NCBI GenBank assembly: GCA_018335675.1
Contig: JAGXRQ010000132.1
Coordinates: forward strand, 1 to 50,836
Length of the DNA stretch: 50,836 nucleotides
Direction: 5' to 3'
DNA from: Bacteroidota bacterium
GTDB taxonomy: Bacteria > Bacteroidota > Bacteroidia > Bacteroidales > UBA7960
The position numbers and the translations under genes were made by a program. Positions 34,210-43,048 of the stretch are shown piece by piece; the stretch's first letter is position 1, and each line of letters opens with the position of its first letter. The notes under the pieces were generated by a model. The model made no database searches and was not told the origin of the DNA. It worked only from the letters and a program-made list of their open reading frames with translations.

Positions 34210-35547
34210 ATGAAAAAAGTACTTATACTCGGCGCCGGTATGGTTGCAAGACCAATTGTAACATACTTATTAAAGCAAGGATATTTTGTATCAGTTGCTG
34301 ATCTTGTAAAAGAAAAAGCTGAAGAGCTAACCAAAGGCTATGAAAATTCTCAGGCTATACAATGGAGTGTTGATAACGAGACTGCATTAGACTCTATGGT
34401 AAAAGAACACGACATTACTGTTAGCCTTTTGCCTTGGATGTTTCATGTAATAGTTGCTAAATATTGCATAAAACATAAGAAAAATATGGTTACTACATCT
34501 TATGTTAAGCCTGAGATGAAAGCACTTGATACTGCAGCTAAAGACGCTGATATCATTATTCTTAATGAGCTTGGACTTGACCCGGGAATTGACCATATGT
34601 CGGCATTGAGAATTATAGACAATGTACATGCAAAAGGCGGAAAAATTGAAGAGTTTTATTCAATTTGTGGCGCATTGCCAGCTCCTGAAGCAGCCGACAA
34701 CCCGTTTAGATATAAGTTTTCCTGGAGCCCCAAGGGTGTTGTAATGGCAGGAAACAATGAAGCTAATTATCTTAAACATTGGAAAAATATTAATGTCCCA
34801 ACTGCAGACTTGTTTAAAAATCCATTGACTGTCGATTTTCCACAAGTTGGGAAACTTGAAATATACCCAAACAGAGATTCAGTTTCATATATCGACATTT
34901 ATGGAATTCAGGAAACAAGCACTATTATGAGGGGAACATTCAGGTATCCGGGCTGGTGCGAAACTCTTGATGCCATGAAAGCCCTTAAACTAATAACATC
35001 CGACTCTTATGACTTTACAGGAAAAACTTACGCTGAAATGGTTGCGATGCTAATTGGGGCAGACAGTTCCGCAGACATTATAAGAAAATCGGCAAAATTT
35101 TTAAATATTAGTGATGATGCCTATTCTTTAAAAGCGCTAGAGTGGCTTGGAGTGTTTGACCATAGACCTATGAACAGACAAACCGACTCTCCATTTGAGA
35201 TTACCTCTGACTTAATGATTTCTAAAATGGAACTTGGAAGAAATGAGAGAGACATGGTTGTAATGCAACATATCTTCCTTGTTAAGAACTCTGATGGAAA
35301 GAAAGAAGTTATTAAATCTTCTATGCTTGACTTTGGAACATTGGCAACTGACACGGCTGTTGCCAGAACAGTTGCTCTTCCCGCAGCTGTTGGAGTAGAA
35401 ATGATTTTGGCAGGAGATATTAAAGCCAAAGGAGTGCACATACCTGTGATTCCGGAAATTTACAATCCGATTTTGAACAGGCTGGAAGATATGAATATCA
35501 AGATGGTTGAAGAATTCAACCTACCTATAAATCAGATGATTGGATAG
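34210..35547 (+). CDS. Saccharopine dehydrogenase (glutamate-forming)
   Basis: The protein has 445 residues. The NAD-binding motif VLILGAGMVARPIVTYLLKQ starts at residue 4. VTTSYVKPEM, NELGLDPGIDHMSALRIID, YSICGALPAPEAADNPFRYK and FSWSPKGVV are signature segments of saccharopine dehydrogenase, and KAKGVHIPVIPEIYNPILN is the conserved C-terminal part. It oxidises saccharopine to glutamate and alpha-aminoadipate semialdehyde. It probably forms an operon with the LKR gene 35 bp upstream. No semialdehyde dehydrogenase or aminoadipate transaminase is present in the window, so later steps must be encoded elsewhere. A degradative direction is favoured because the LKR half of this type is catabolic in eukaryotes. 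Confidence 0.9.
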   Translation: MKKVLILGAGMVARPIVTYLLKQGYFVSVADLVKEKAEELTKGYENSQAIQWSVDNETALDSMVKEHDITVSLLPWMFHVIVAKYCIKHKKNMVTTSYVKPEMKALDTAAKDADIIILNELGLDPGIDHMSALRIIDNVHAKGGKIEEFYSICGALPAPEAADNPFRYKFSWSPKGVVMAGNNEANYLKHWKNINVPTADLFKNPLTVDFPQVGKLEIYPNRDSVSYIDIYGIQETSTIMRGTFRYPGWCETLDAMKALKLITSDSYDFTGKTYAEMVAMLIGADSSADIIRKSAKFLNISDDAYSLKALEWLGVFDHRPMNRQTDSPFEITSDLMISKMELGRNERDMVVMQHIFLVKNSDGKKEVIKSSMLDFGTLATDTAVARTVALPAAVGVEMILAGDIKAKGVHIPVIPEIYNPILNRLEDMNIKMVEEFNLPINQMIG

Positions 35548-35645
35548 GCACTTAACTAATCCTTTATCATTTTTTAACAGGTAGTTGGTGAAATTTTGCT
35601 ACCTTTGCAAGTCGAAAAATTAAAAATTAACAAAAAAAAATCACA

Positions 35646-36188
35646 ATGTCAACCAAATCATTATTCAAAGTTATTGTTGCAATTTTACTATTGGCAGTAT
35701 TCCCATTTAATCTATTAGCAATTGATGAGCAGGAAAACAAGTTCAAATATTCAAACGAATCTCTTCTTGGATTTATTGACTCAAACAAAGAGATTAGTGA
35801 ATTAAGAAAAGAAAATAATGAAAAAATTGAAGCTTCAATAGTTGAGCACAACCTAACAATGGAGCGTTACAATCAGATTGCACGCGCATCTCAGATTGGA
35901 GCATTACAGAGTGGAACCTTCTCAGACGAGGAAATTGAAGCATTTAACAATGTTGGGCCAGTCATTAGCCAGCATCAACGCGACATGCAAACAGCTATGC
36001 AAATGATTCTTGAAGAAAATGGATTAAACTCTTCATTATATCAGGAAATACTTCGTTCTTACCAACAAGACACTGCACTACAGGAGCATGTTCGTGAACT
36101 TATGCGTGAAAGAGCGATTGAAGCAGCACGTGAAGCAAGAAGAAAAGAAGCTGAAGAAAAAGCTAATCAAGATAAAGACAAAAGCTAA
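35646..36188 (+). CDS. Exported DUF4168-like helical protein
   Basis: The protein has 180 residues. The N-terminus is a signal peptide or anchor (LFKVIVAILLLAVFPFNLLA). The mature part is helical and charged, with IVEHNLTMERYNQIARASQI and MILEENGLNSSLYQEILRSY, and ends in a Glu/Lys/Arg-rich helix (EAAREARRKEAEEKANQDKD). The ERYNQIA...EENGL..YQEI pattern matches what I recall of DUF4168. It is probably periplasmic; function unknown. TACCTTTG at 35600-35607 is a possible -7 box, 38 bp before the start. A strong bidirectional terminator follows the stop codon. Confidence 0.7.
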   Translation: MSTKSLFKVIVAILLLAVFPFNLLAIDEQENKFKYSNESLLGFIDSNKEISELRKENNEKIEASIVEHNLTMERYNQIARASQIGALQSGTFSDEEIEAFNNVGPVISQHQRDMQTAMQMILEENGLNSSLYQEILRSYQQDTALQEHVRELMRERAIEAAREARRKEAEEKANQDKDKS

Positions 36189-36206
36189 AATATATCTATC
36201 ATAATG

Positions 36207-36238
36207 AAAAAAGGCTGTTTTACTAAACAGCCTTTTTT
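36207..36238. terminator. Bidirectional terminator between DUF4168 and cinA genes
   Basis: AGGCTGTTT (36212-36220) and AAACAGCCT (36225-36233) form a 9-bp stem with a TACT loop, flanked by A6 and T6 tracts. It serves both converging genes; the cinA stop codon falls in its loop. Confidence 0.85.
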
Positions 36239-37467
36239 ATTTGCTTTCTAAGCATATTAAGAGCAGTAACTGAACTTCTCACAATATTTCTATCTCTTCG
36301 ATCACCAAATAAAAACTTTTCAACTATAGTTTCCTTATCAGAAGACACAGCTATATATACCAGTCCGACAGGCTTTTGTTTTGTACCTCCTCCCGGGCCG
36401 GCAATTCCTGTAACAGAAATAGAATAATCGACTTTCAACACTTTTCTAACTCCTTCAGCCATTGCAACAGCAACCTCTTTGCTCACAGCACCGTATTTGT
36501 CAATTAGCTGAAAAGGAATACATAATTGATTTATCTTAACATCATTACTATAAGAAGTTATTGAGCCTTTATAACAAGCAGAACTACCAGGAATACTCGT
36601 AATAAGATGTGAAATATAACCTCCTGTGCAACTTTCTGCTATCCCCAAAGTAAGATTATTTTTTGCAAGTAGCTTTACTAATATCCCCTCCAAAGTATCA
36701 TTATCATATCCGAAAATATATTCCGGAATAAGCTTTCTTAATTTAGCCACTTCAGCGGCAATATCTTTTTGCAGTTGTTTTTTATCTCTTCCTGCAGCGG
36801 AAAGTCTTAATCTAACTATTCCTGCTGAAGGTAAATATGCAAGACTAATATTTTTGGGCAAATTATCTTCCCACTTTTCAATCAGAGCCGCGAGAAAAGA
36901 CTCTCCAACGCCTTGTGTAAGAATAGTTTTATGAACAATATATTCATCACGAATTTTACTTTTTAACTCGGGAATAATAAAATTTTCGAACATATATTTC
37001 ATTTCAAAAGGGACACCTGGCAGAGCAGCTAAAAATCTTTCATTTTTGCGATAAAATAGTCCGGGAGCAGTTCCTTCCGGATTTCTGATAAATCCGAACC
37101 CAACAGGAACCGAAGATTGCAACCTGTTAAGTTCTGTAAGCGGCATACCTCTTTTTTTGAAAAATGAGACTATATCATTAAGCACCGTTTCATTTATTTC
37201 CAGATTTGTTTTGAAATATTTAGCTAAAACATCTTTGGTAAGATCATCTTTTGTTGGGCCAAGACCACCGGTAATAATAACAATTTCTGACCTCTTCAAA
37301 GAAACATCAATTGCATTATAAATATCTTCTTCAACATCAGATATTACCGAAACATATCTAACCCTAACGCCAATTTCGTTCAACTTCTGACACATCCAAG
37401 ATGAATTTGTATTTACAACCTGCCCTATTAATAGCTCCTCTCCTATGTTAATAATTTCGGCATTCAT
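36223..37467 (-). CDS. cinA: CinA family protein, nicotinamide-nucleotide amidase
   Basis: The protein has 414 residues, full length for two-domain CinA. The N-terminal MoCF-like domain starts NAEIINIGEELLIGQVVNTN and contains ITGGLGPTKDDLTKD and ALPGVPFEMKYMFE. The C-terminal amidase domain (about 250-414) has IAESCTGGYISHLITSIPGS, with the conserved Ser-Cys-Thr segment, and SVTGIAGPGGGTKQKPVGLV. It deamidates nicotinamide mononucleotide in NAD recycling and may also cleave ADP-ribose. The name comes from competence loci, but no competence genes are here. Confidence 0.93.
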   Translation of the reverse strand: MNAEIINIGEELLIGQVVNTNSSWMCQKLNEIGVRVRYVSVISDVEEDIYNAIDVSLKRSEIVIITGGLGPTKDDLTKDVLAKYFKTNLEINETVLNDIVSFFKKRGMPLTELNRLQSSVPVGFGFIRNPEGTAPGLFYRKNERFLAALPGVPFEMKYMFENFIIPELKSKIRDEYIVHKTILTQGVGESFLAALIEKWEDNLPKNISLAYLPSAGIVRLRLSAAGRDKKQLQKDIAAEVAKLRKLIPEYIFGYDNDTLEGILVKLLAKNNLTLGIAESCTGGYISHLITSIPGSSACYKGSITSYSNDVKINQLCIPFQLIDKYGAVSKEVAVAMAEGVRKVLKVDYSISVTGIAGPGGGTKQKPVGLVYIAVSSDKETIVEKFLFGDRRDRNIVRSSVTALNMLRKQIKKAV

Positions 37468-37608
37468 ATATGTGTTATTGATTTATACTATTGCAAAAAT
37501 ACTTAAGAAAACGACTCGTCAAGTTATATAGTAAGCCTGTTTTTAGGTATTATGCTATTTTCTCATTATTTTTGTTAGTTCTAAAAATAAACACTAAATA
37601 CAAAGTTT

Positions 37609-38487
37609 ATGAAAAAAGTTTATAAAGAATCGGAACTGATATTAAATCCAGACGGAAGCATTTATCATATAAAATTAAAGCCTGAAAACATTGCACAAAA
37701 AGTTATTGTAGTAGGCGATCAAGGCAGGGTTGAAACAGTTTCAAAGCATTTTGAAAAGATAGAGCACAAATCTCAAAACAGAGAATTTGTTACACATACA
37801 GGATATTTTAACGGAAAAAGAATTACTGTAATGTCGACAGGAATTGGAACAGATAATATAGACATTGCCATCAATGAACTTGACGCTGCAGTGAATATCG
37901 ACTTAGAAAAAAGAATAGCAAAAGACAAACATACTAGTTTAGATATTATTAGAATTGGCACTTCTGGCGCTCTTCAAGCTGATATTGAAGTAGACAGCTT
38001 TGTTGCATCTACACACGGGATGGGCTTTGATGGTTTGCTAAATTTTTATGATTATAAAGAAGGTATAACTGAAGATGATATTTCAAATGCATTTATTGAT
38101 TATGCCAAATGGGGCAAAAAACTAACATATCCATATGTTGTGAAAGGATCTGACATGCTATTGGAAAAAATTGCTCACGGACTAAAAAGCGGCATAACAG
38201 CTACTGCGTCAGGATTTTACGGACCACAAGGACGAGAGTTGAGAATTCCACTTTCAGTGCCGGACTTAAATGAAAAGATTGAAAATTTCAATTATAATGG
38301 TCACAGAATTACAAATTTCGAGATGGAAACATCAGCGCTATATGGCCTTGGAAAAATATTAGGACACAATACTCTTACAATATGTGCAATTATTGCAAAT
38401 CGCCTGGCAAAAACATATAGTAAGGATTATAAGAAATCAGTAGAAACCCTTATTAAATTAGTTTTAGAAAGATTCACATCATATTAA
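37609..38487 (+). CDS. Nucleoside phosphorylase (uridine phosphorylase-like)
   Basis: The protein has 292 residues. VIVVGDQGRVETVSKHFE (33-50) is the phosphate-binding start of the PNP/UDP family, MSTGIGTDNIDIAINEL the second conserved loop, and IRIGTSGALQADI the family signature. FEMETSALYGLGKIL provides the nucleoside-binding Glu-Met-Glu. It cleaves a nucleoside to base and ribose-1-phosphate; uridine is the family-based guess, purine nucleosides cannot be excluded. TATTTTTG at 37567-37574 is a possible -7 box. The SirB1-type gene begins 13 bases after its stop and is probably co-transcribed. Confidence 0.88.
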   Translation: MKKVYKESELILNPDGSIYHIKLKPENIAQKVIVVGDQGRVETVSKHFEKIEHKSQNREFVTHTGYFNGKRITVMSTGIGTDNIDIAINELDAAVNIDLEKRIAKDKHTSLDIIRIGTSGALQADIEVDSFVASTHGMGFDGLLNFYDYKEGITEDDISNAFIDYAKWGKKLTYPYVVKGSDMLLEKIAHGLKSGITATASGFYGPQGRELRIPLSVPDLNEKIENFNYNGHRITNFEMETSALYGLGKILGHNTLTICAIIANRLAKTYSKDYKKSVETLIKLVLERFTSY

Positions 38488-38500
38488 TAAAATCGATTAT

Positions 38501-39394
38501 ATGATAGCAGATGAGGTTGAAAAGAACAAGGAGATAAAAGCCTTGATTAGTTTAATAGACGACCCCGATGAAACAGTTTATACAGAAGTGTTTGACAAAC
38601 TGATAAAAGAAGGTCAAAATGCAATCCCACTTCTTGAAAAAGCATGGGAAAATTCATTACAGCCGGAAATACAAAACAGGATTGAAACGATTACTCATCA
38701 AATTCAATTTGAATCGGTTTGTAATGATCTTGAAATGTGGCTAAATACAGAAATGGATGTTTTATCGGGGTCATTAATAGTTGCCAGATATCAATATCCA
38801 AATCTAACAGAGAACGAAATCAGGTATGAGATAAATAAATTAAGAAAAGATATCTGGATAGAGCTGAATGACAATTTAACGGCATTAGAGCAAATAAAAG
38901 TTTTCAATCATATTTTTTACGAAGTTTTCGGCTTCAAAGGCGACAATACGAATTATCATTCGCCTCAAAACTCTTACATCAATATTGTATTAAATAGCAG
39001 AAAGGGGAATCCGCTTTCTCTTGGAATTATTTACATGATACTATCTCAGAGTCTCGAACTACCAATTTATGGAGTAAATCTGCCTGAGCATTTTGTGCTT
39101 GCATATACAGCAAAATCTTTAGATCCGGACACTTTAACAATAAACGACAAAAATGTACTATTTTACATTAATGCATTTAGTGGAGGAGCTGTTTTGTCGT
39201 ACAAAGAAATTGAGGATTTTCTAAGAAAGCTTGACTTAGAGCCAATCCCGCCTTACTTTAACCCTTGCAGCAATCTCGACATAATAAAAAGGATGATAAA
39301 CAATCTTATACTTTCGTATGAGAAGAACGGAGAAAAATCAAAAGTAAAAGAATTGAAAGTATTAAAGAGTATAATAGAACCAAAAAAGCCCTGA
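38501..39394 (+). CDS. SirB1/transglutaminase-like family protein
   Basis: The protein has 297 residues. The core is FNHIFYEVFGFKGDNTNYHS, PQNSYINIVLNSRKGNPLSL and LPIYGVNLPEHFVLAYT, the conserved region of SirB1-type transglutaminase-like proteins, in which the usual catalytic Cys position is occupied by Ser/Asn and His/Asp-type residues remain. The N-terminal 100 residues are helical and may be HEAT/ARM-like (LISLIDDPDETVYTEVFDKL). Unlike many relatives it lacks long C-terminal TPRs. Function is not defined in the family. The stop codon falls in the stem of a bidirectional terminator. Confidence 0.8.
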   Translation: MIADEVEKNKEIKALISLIDDPDETVYTEVFDKLIKEGQNAIPLLEKAWENSLQPEIQNRIETITHQIQFESVCNDLEMWLNTEMDVLSGSLIVARYQYPNLTENEIRYEINKLRKDIWIELNDNLTALEQIKVFNHIFYEVFGFKGDNTNYHSPQNSYINIVLNSRKGNPLSLGIIYMILSQSLELPIYGVNLPEHFVLAYTAKSLDPDTLTINDKNVLFYINAFSGGAVLSYKEIEDFLRKLDLEPIPPYFNPCSNLDIIKRMINNLILSYEKNGEKSKVKELKVLKSIIEPKKP

Positions 39395-39416
39395 TAATTA
39401 CCAGGGCTTTTTCATT
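39384..39416. terminator. Bidirectional terminator
   Basis: AAAAGCCCTG (39384-39393) and CAGGGCTTTT (39402-39411) form a 10-bp stem with an 8-base loop. It separates the SirB1-type gene from the converging oxidoreductase operon. Confidence 0.85.
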
Positions 39417-39420
39417 ATCA

Positions 39421-40698
39421 TTAAGCTTCAGCGAGCTTAACTTTTATCTTTTCCATTGGCAACTTATCAGTTAGCCCTTTTTCTTCTATCGTTTTGAAAA
39501 GAGATTCAGTGCTAATAATTCCGGATTTCAATGCGAAGTAAAACACTCCATAAATGGAAGCATCTCTGGCTCCAATGCTTCTGAAATCATGAGCAATAAT
39601 TTCGGCTCCGGTTTCAGGAACTGTAAGACTTGAATCAATAAAAAGTTTACCGGATTTCATGTTTTTGATTCTGGCTTTATTATGAGCAAGACCGTCGGCG
39701 CTTGTAATAACAACCACGTCCGGAACATCAATACCATGAAACAATATCTCCTCAGGAGACAAATTCAATTCGGCTGTAGAGAAGCCAACACCAACTGTAA
39801 CAGGGTAGCTACCTTTCTGAGTTACAGACAACCCTGAGCGAATTGAAGCTTCAGAGAGCAATGTTGCAGCAAGCTGAACTCCTTCTCCGGCGGAACCGCT
39901 AAGGATTATTGACATAGGATGTTTCAAATAACTATTAAATACTTTTTTAATATCAGGCACTTTAGCAAAAAGATTATTAGTTTTTCTACCTTGCTGATTT
40001 TCAAAAGCATTTCTTTTATTAATCCACTCTCCTATTTCTCTTCCGGCTTCCTCAACTATTTCTTTAAGTTTTCTTTTAGGATTAAGTTTCACTCCATAGC
40101 TTGGGCAAATTTCCATAACTTCAATTAGAGAGAATCCTTTAGTCCCGAAAGCAACAGCAAGCTTATCGGAATAATCACCAATGCCAATAATTCTGGAAGT
40201 AAGTGTAGCTCCTGCAGTATGACTTAGAGCGCAAATATCATATCCAGCATATGGATTTCCTTCGTAAGAAGTTGTAGTATTAAATCCTTGAGGTGTAAGC
40301 CCTGAAGTCTGACCACCTGTCATACCATAAAGAAAATTATTATGAACAACAACAGTCATAGGTAGATTTAGCCTTGCTGCTTCCATAATATGCTGCAAAC
40401 CGATAGTTGAACCACCGTCACCAATAAAAACAATAACTTTTTTATTAGGATTATCAACGCCAAAAGCTATACCTGCTCCAAGCGCTGCTGATCTACCGTG
40501 AAGACCGTGCACAGTATGAGTATTAAGGCACTTATCAATTATTCCATGACAACCAATATCAGTTACCACAATAACATCCAGTGGGTCGTAACCCATTTTT
40601 TCCAGAGCTTTAGCTGTATTTTTCGCGATAAGGTCATGTCCGCATCCTTTACAAAAAGGAAGAGAATCTGTATTTAAAATTGCTGTATGTATTGTCAT
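39421..40698 (-). CDS. 2-oxoacid:ferredoxin oxidoreductase, fused beta-gamma subunits
   Basis: The protein has 425 residues. Residues 1-215 are the TPP-binding beta subunit: FCKGCGHD with C16 and C19, C50, the TPP/Mg motif IGDGGSTIGLQHIMEAARLN (GDG 93-95) with VVHNN (119-121), and C198, which complete a [4Fe-4S] site. Residues from about 255 are a gamma domain with ILSGSAGEGVQLAATLLSEA and GSYPVTVGVGFSTAELNLS. There is no separate ferredoxin-like delta subunit. The enzyme would oxidatively decarboxylate a 2-oxoacid, usually to an acyl-CoA, reducing ferredoxin. The start shares a base with the alpha-gene stop (TAATG) and a GGAGGT lies just upstream. Substrate is not readable from sequence. Confidence 0.85.
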   Translation of the reverse strand: MTIHTAILNTDSLPFCKGCGHDLIAKNTAKALEKMGYDPLDVIVVTDIGCHGIIDKCLNTHTVHGLHGRSAALGAGIAFGVDNPNKKVIVFIGDGGSTIGLQHIMEAARLNLPMTVVVHNNFLYGMTGGQTSGLTPQGFNTTTSYEGNPYAGYDICALSHTAGATLTSRIIGIGDYSDKLAVAFGTKGFSLIEVMEICPSYGVKLNPKRKLKEIVEEAGREIGEWINKRNAFENQQGRKTNNLFAKVPDIKKVFNSYLKHPMSIILSGSAGEGVQLAATLLSEASIRSGLSVTQKGSYPVTVGVGFSTAELNLSPEEILFHGIDVPDVVVITSADGLAHNKARIKNMKSGKLFIDSSLTVPETGAEIIAHDFRSIGARDASIYGVFYFALKSGIISTESLFKTIEEKGLTDKLPMEKIKVKLAEA

Positions 40699-41825
40699 TA
40701 TTTTACCTCCTGAATAATTTGTTGTGGTGTAATCATTTTACCAAGATTTCCTACAAATCTTAATTTCTCCGGCTTATTCATTCCAAACAAAATATCACCA
40801 AACTGATTATTGATATTTTCTTCAGCCATAACAACTCTGGAATATTTTTCAATAATCTCGAGATATTGCTTTGGAACAGGCAGTAGCGTTTTTGGAATTA
40901 ACAGTGAAGTTTTAATTCCATCGTGTCTAAGTTTATTAACTGCATTTTTAGCTGCAGCGGCAGTTATGCCAAATGAGATAATAAGATTATCGGCACCTTT
41001 TTGCTCATCATAATCATAGAAAGTATAATTATCAAGGCAATGTAGATTCTTATCTTCAAGTCTGCGAGTGTTTGCCATAGACTCGTCGTTAGAGTGCTGT
41101 AAAATTCCCATTTTATCATGAGTAGAAGCATTAATTCTAACCTGACAATCATTTTGAGTAACAGGCAAAAAATCCGGAACTAATCCGTCTCCTCCATAGG
41201 ATTTATAAATGCAATTATTCTTGTCTTTACAGCTGAAGTATTTTTTCTCAACCGGAATTATATCATTTAGTTTATCGAGTTGGAAGCTTTTGTGAGTCAT
41301 AACTTCCTCCTTAGATGTAAGAAGCACTACAGGAGTTCTCAATTCAACCGACATTTTCACAGCTTTTTCAGACAATTCCCAGCTATCTTCAAAATTAGAA
41401 GTACAAAGAACAGGTATTGGATGTCCACCTGAAATCATACCTTTAAGAAGAAGAAGATCTCCCTGAGCACCGCAAGTGGCAGTACCAGTGGCAGGTCCTA
41501 ATCGTTGAACCAGAATAATAACCATAGGAAGCTCCATCATATAAGCCATATTAATGGATTCAACCATAAGAGCAAATCCGGGGAATGACGTTGCAGTTAC
41601 AGGAACTTTTCCAGTAGCAGCCAAACCTGTCATCCATTGAATTGTAGTAATTTCATCAGGTGCAGGCAACATCAAAGGCATTCTTTGACTGCTGTATGCA
41701 TATAATAAATTTGCAGGTGTTATAGGATATCCTATAAACGAATCGGCCCCTGCACGTGCCAGGCCTTCAATTATCAATCTTGAAGCATCTACCAGCGTGT
41801 GTGCGCCTTTAGTGGTTTCTTGCAT
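40698..41825 (-). CDS. 2-oxoacid:ferredoxin oxidoreductase, alpha subunit (KorA-like)
   Basis: The protein has 375 residues from the ATG at 41825, which has AGGAG six bases upstream; the two-codon-longer TTG start is less likely. FIGYPITPANLLYAYSSQR (about 33-51) matches the YPITP motif of KorA/PorA, and QRLGPATGTATCGAQGDLLL is the family segment lining the active site. The C-terminal half has NLIISFGITAAAAKNAVNKL, the usual domain II. It pairs with the beta-gamma gene immediately downstream. KorA-type subunits act on 2-oxoglutarate and larger 2-oxoacids, so 2-oxoadipate is possible. It overlaps the CoA-transferase gene by 17 bp, showing tight co-expression. Confidence 0.87.
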   Translation of the reverse strand: MQETTKGAHTLVDASRLIIEGLARAGADSFIGYPITPANLLYAYSSQRMPLMLPAPDEITTIQWMTGLAATGKVPVTATSFPGFALMVESINMAYMMELPMVIILVQRLGPATGTATCGAQGDLLLLKGMISGGHPIPVLCTSNFEDSWELSEKAVKMSVELRTPVVLLTSKEEVMTHKSFQLDKLNDIIPVEKKYFSCKDKNNCIYKSYGGDGLVPDFLPVTQNDCQVRINASTHDKMGILQHSNDESMANTRRLEDKNLHCLDNYTFYDYDEQKGADNLIISFGITAAAAKNAVNKLRHDGIKTSLLIPKTLLPVPKQYLEIIEKYSRVVMAEENINNQFGDILFGMNKPEKLRFVGNLGKMITPQQIIQEVK

Positions 41826-43029
41826 AAACAACTCCTTTTTTGATTAGGTTTTCAATTATATCTGAATTAAGATTAAGAACATTTTCCAAAATTTCGAAAG
41901 TATGTTGGCCATAATGAGGAGGAGGCGTTAATTTTTCTTCAACAATTTTTTCATTTGAAGAAAAAGCAACAGATCGAACACCCCTTATTTCCCTGCCATC
42001 AAAATAAATATTTTCAAGCATCATATCCTTTGATTCGTGGCTTTCAAAAACTTCCTGCATATTAAATACTCCTCCGGCAGGCACTTTCTTTTCAGACAGC
42101 AAAGATAAAATTTCTTTGCGTGAATATTTGGCAATTAACTCTTGTAAAATGCTATTTATTTCATTTTTATTTACCACTCTATTTTGATTTTTAGCAAACT
42201 TAGGATTAGTAACTAAATCCAGCCTACCCAACTCACTTACCAAAGTAAGAAATTGTTTTTCAGTTCCAACTGCTAGCACAATTTCTTTATCATCAGATGT
42301 TTTGAATATTGTTCCATAAGGCACAATATTAGGATGATCTGAGCCTATTCTTTGAGGAATTTCATTACCAACCAACCAATTAGTGGCCTGATTTGCCAAT
42401 GATGCGAGCCCTGAGCGGAAAAGCGAAGCTTCGATGTATTGCCCTATCCCATTTCTTTCTCTGTTTAACAAAGCTATAAGAATGGCTTCTTTAAGTTGAT
42501 GAGCAGCTAGTATATCCATTAATGCAACCGGCATTTTAACAGGTGGTCCGCCTGCCTCACCATTCATGTATGTAAAACCTGTTTCAGCTTGAATTATGGC
42601 ATCAAATCCTGCACGAGGATTTTGCATACCATAACCAGTAATATGAGCATAAATAATTCGTGGATTTAGTTCCTTCATTTTTTCATAATGAACCATAAGT
42701 TTTTCGGCATCACCCGGCTTGTAACTTACAAGGACAATATCGCTTTTCTCAATTAGCTTATAAACTATTTCCAGACCATCTTCCTCGCACAAATTAAGAG
42801 CAATAGACTTTTTACCCCAATTTACACATGAAAAATATCCTGAAATATCTGTATCAGAGTCTTCTTTAGGGAGTTTCCATTTTCGGGTAACATCTCCTTC
42901 GGTAGTATTATTTTCTACTTTTATAACTTCAGCACCCAACTCGGCAAAAAACATCCCAACGCTTGGCCCTGCCAGTACGCTTGCAAGTTCCAAAACTTTT
43001 AGTCCTTTTAATGGAGAATTATTATTCAT
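41809..43029 (-). CDS. CaiB/BaiF class III CoA-transferase
   Basis: The protein has 406 residues. LKGLKVLELASVLAGPSVGM and FAELGAEVIKVENNTTEGDV form the family N-terminus, and GGPPVKMPVALMDILAAHQL gives the likely catalytic D172. RIIYAHITGYGMQNPRAGFD and NIVPYGTIFKTSDDKEIVLA are also characteristic. Class III enzymes transfer CoA between carboxylic acids through an aspartyl intermediate (formyl-CoA:oxalate, carnitine, and succinyl-CoA:glutarate CoA-transferases are members). Position between a symporter and a 2-oxoacid oxidoreductase suggests activation or recycling of a carboxylic acid used in that pathway. The exact acid is unknown. Confidence 0.88.
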   Translation of the reverse strand: MNNNSPLKGLKVLELASVLAGPSVGMFFAELGAEVIKVENNTTEGDVTRKWKLPKEDSDTDISGYFSCVNWGKKSIALNLCEEDGLEIVYKLIEKSDIVLVSYKPGDAEKLMVHYEKMKELNPRIIYAHITGYGMQNPRAGFDAIIQAETGFTYMNGEAGGPPVKMPVALMDILAAHQLKEAILIALLNRERNGIGQYIEASLFRSGLASLANQATNWLVGNEIPQRIGSDHPNIVPYGTIFKTSDDKEIVLAVGTEKQFLTLVSELGRLDLVTNPKFAKNQNRVVNKNEINSILQELIAKYSRKEILSLLSEKKVPAGGVFNMQEVFESHESKDMMLENIYFDGREIRGVRSVAFSSNEKIVEEKLTPPPHYGQHTFEILENVLNLNSDIIENLIKKGVVYARNH

Positions 43030-43048
43030 GATAAGGTTAAGATTAAGG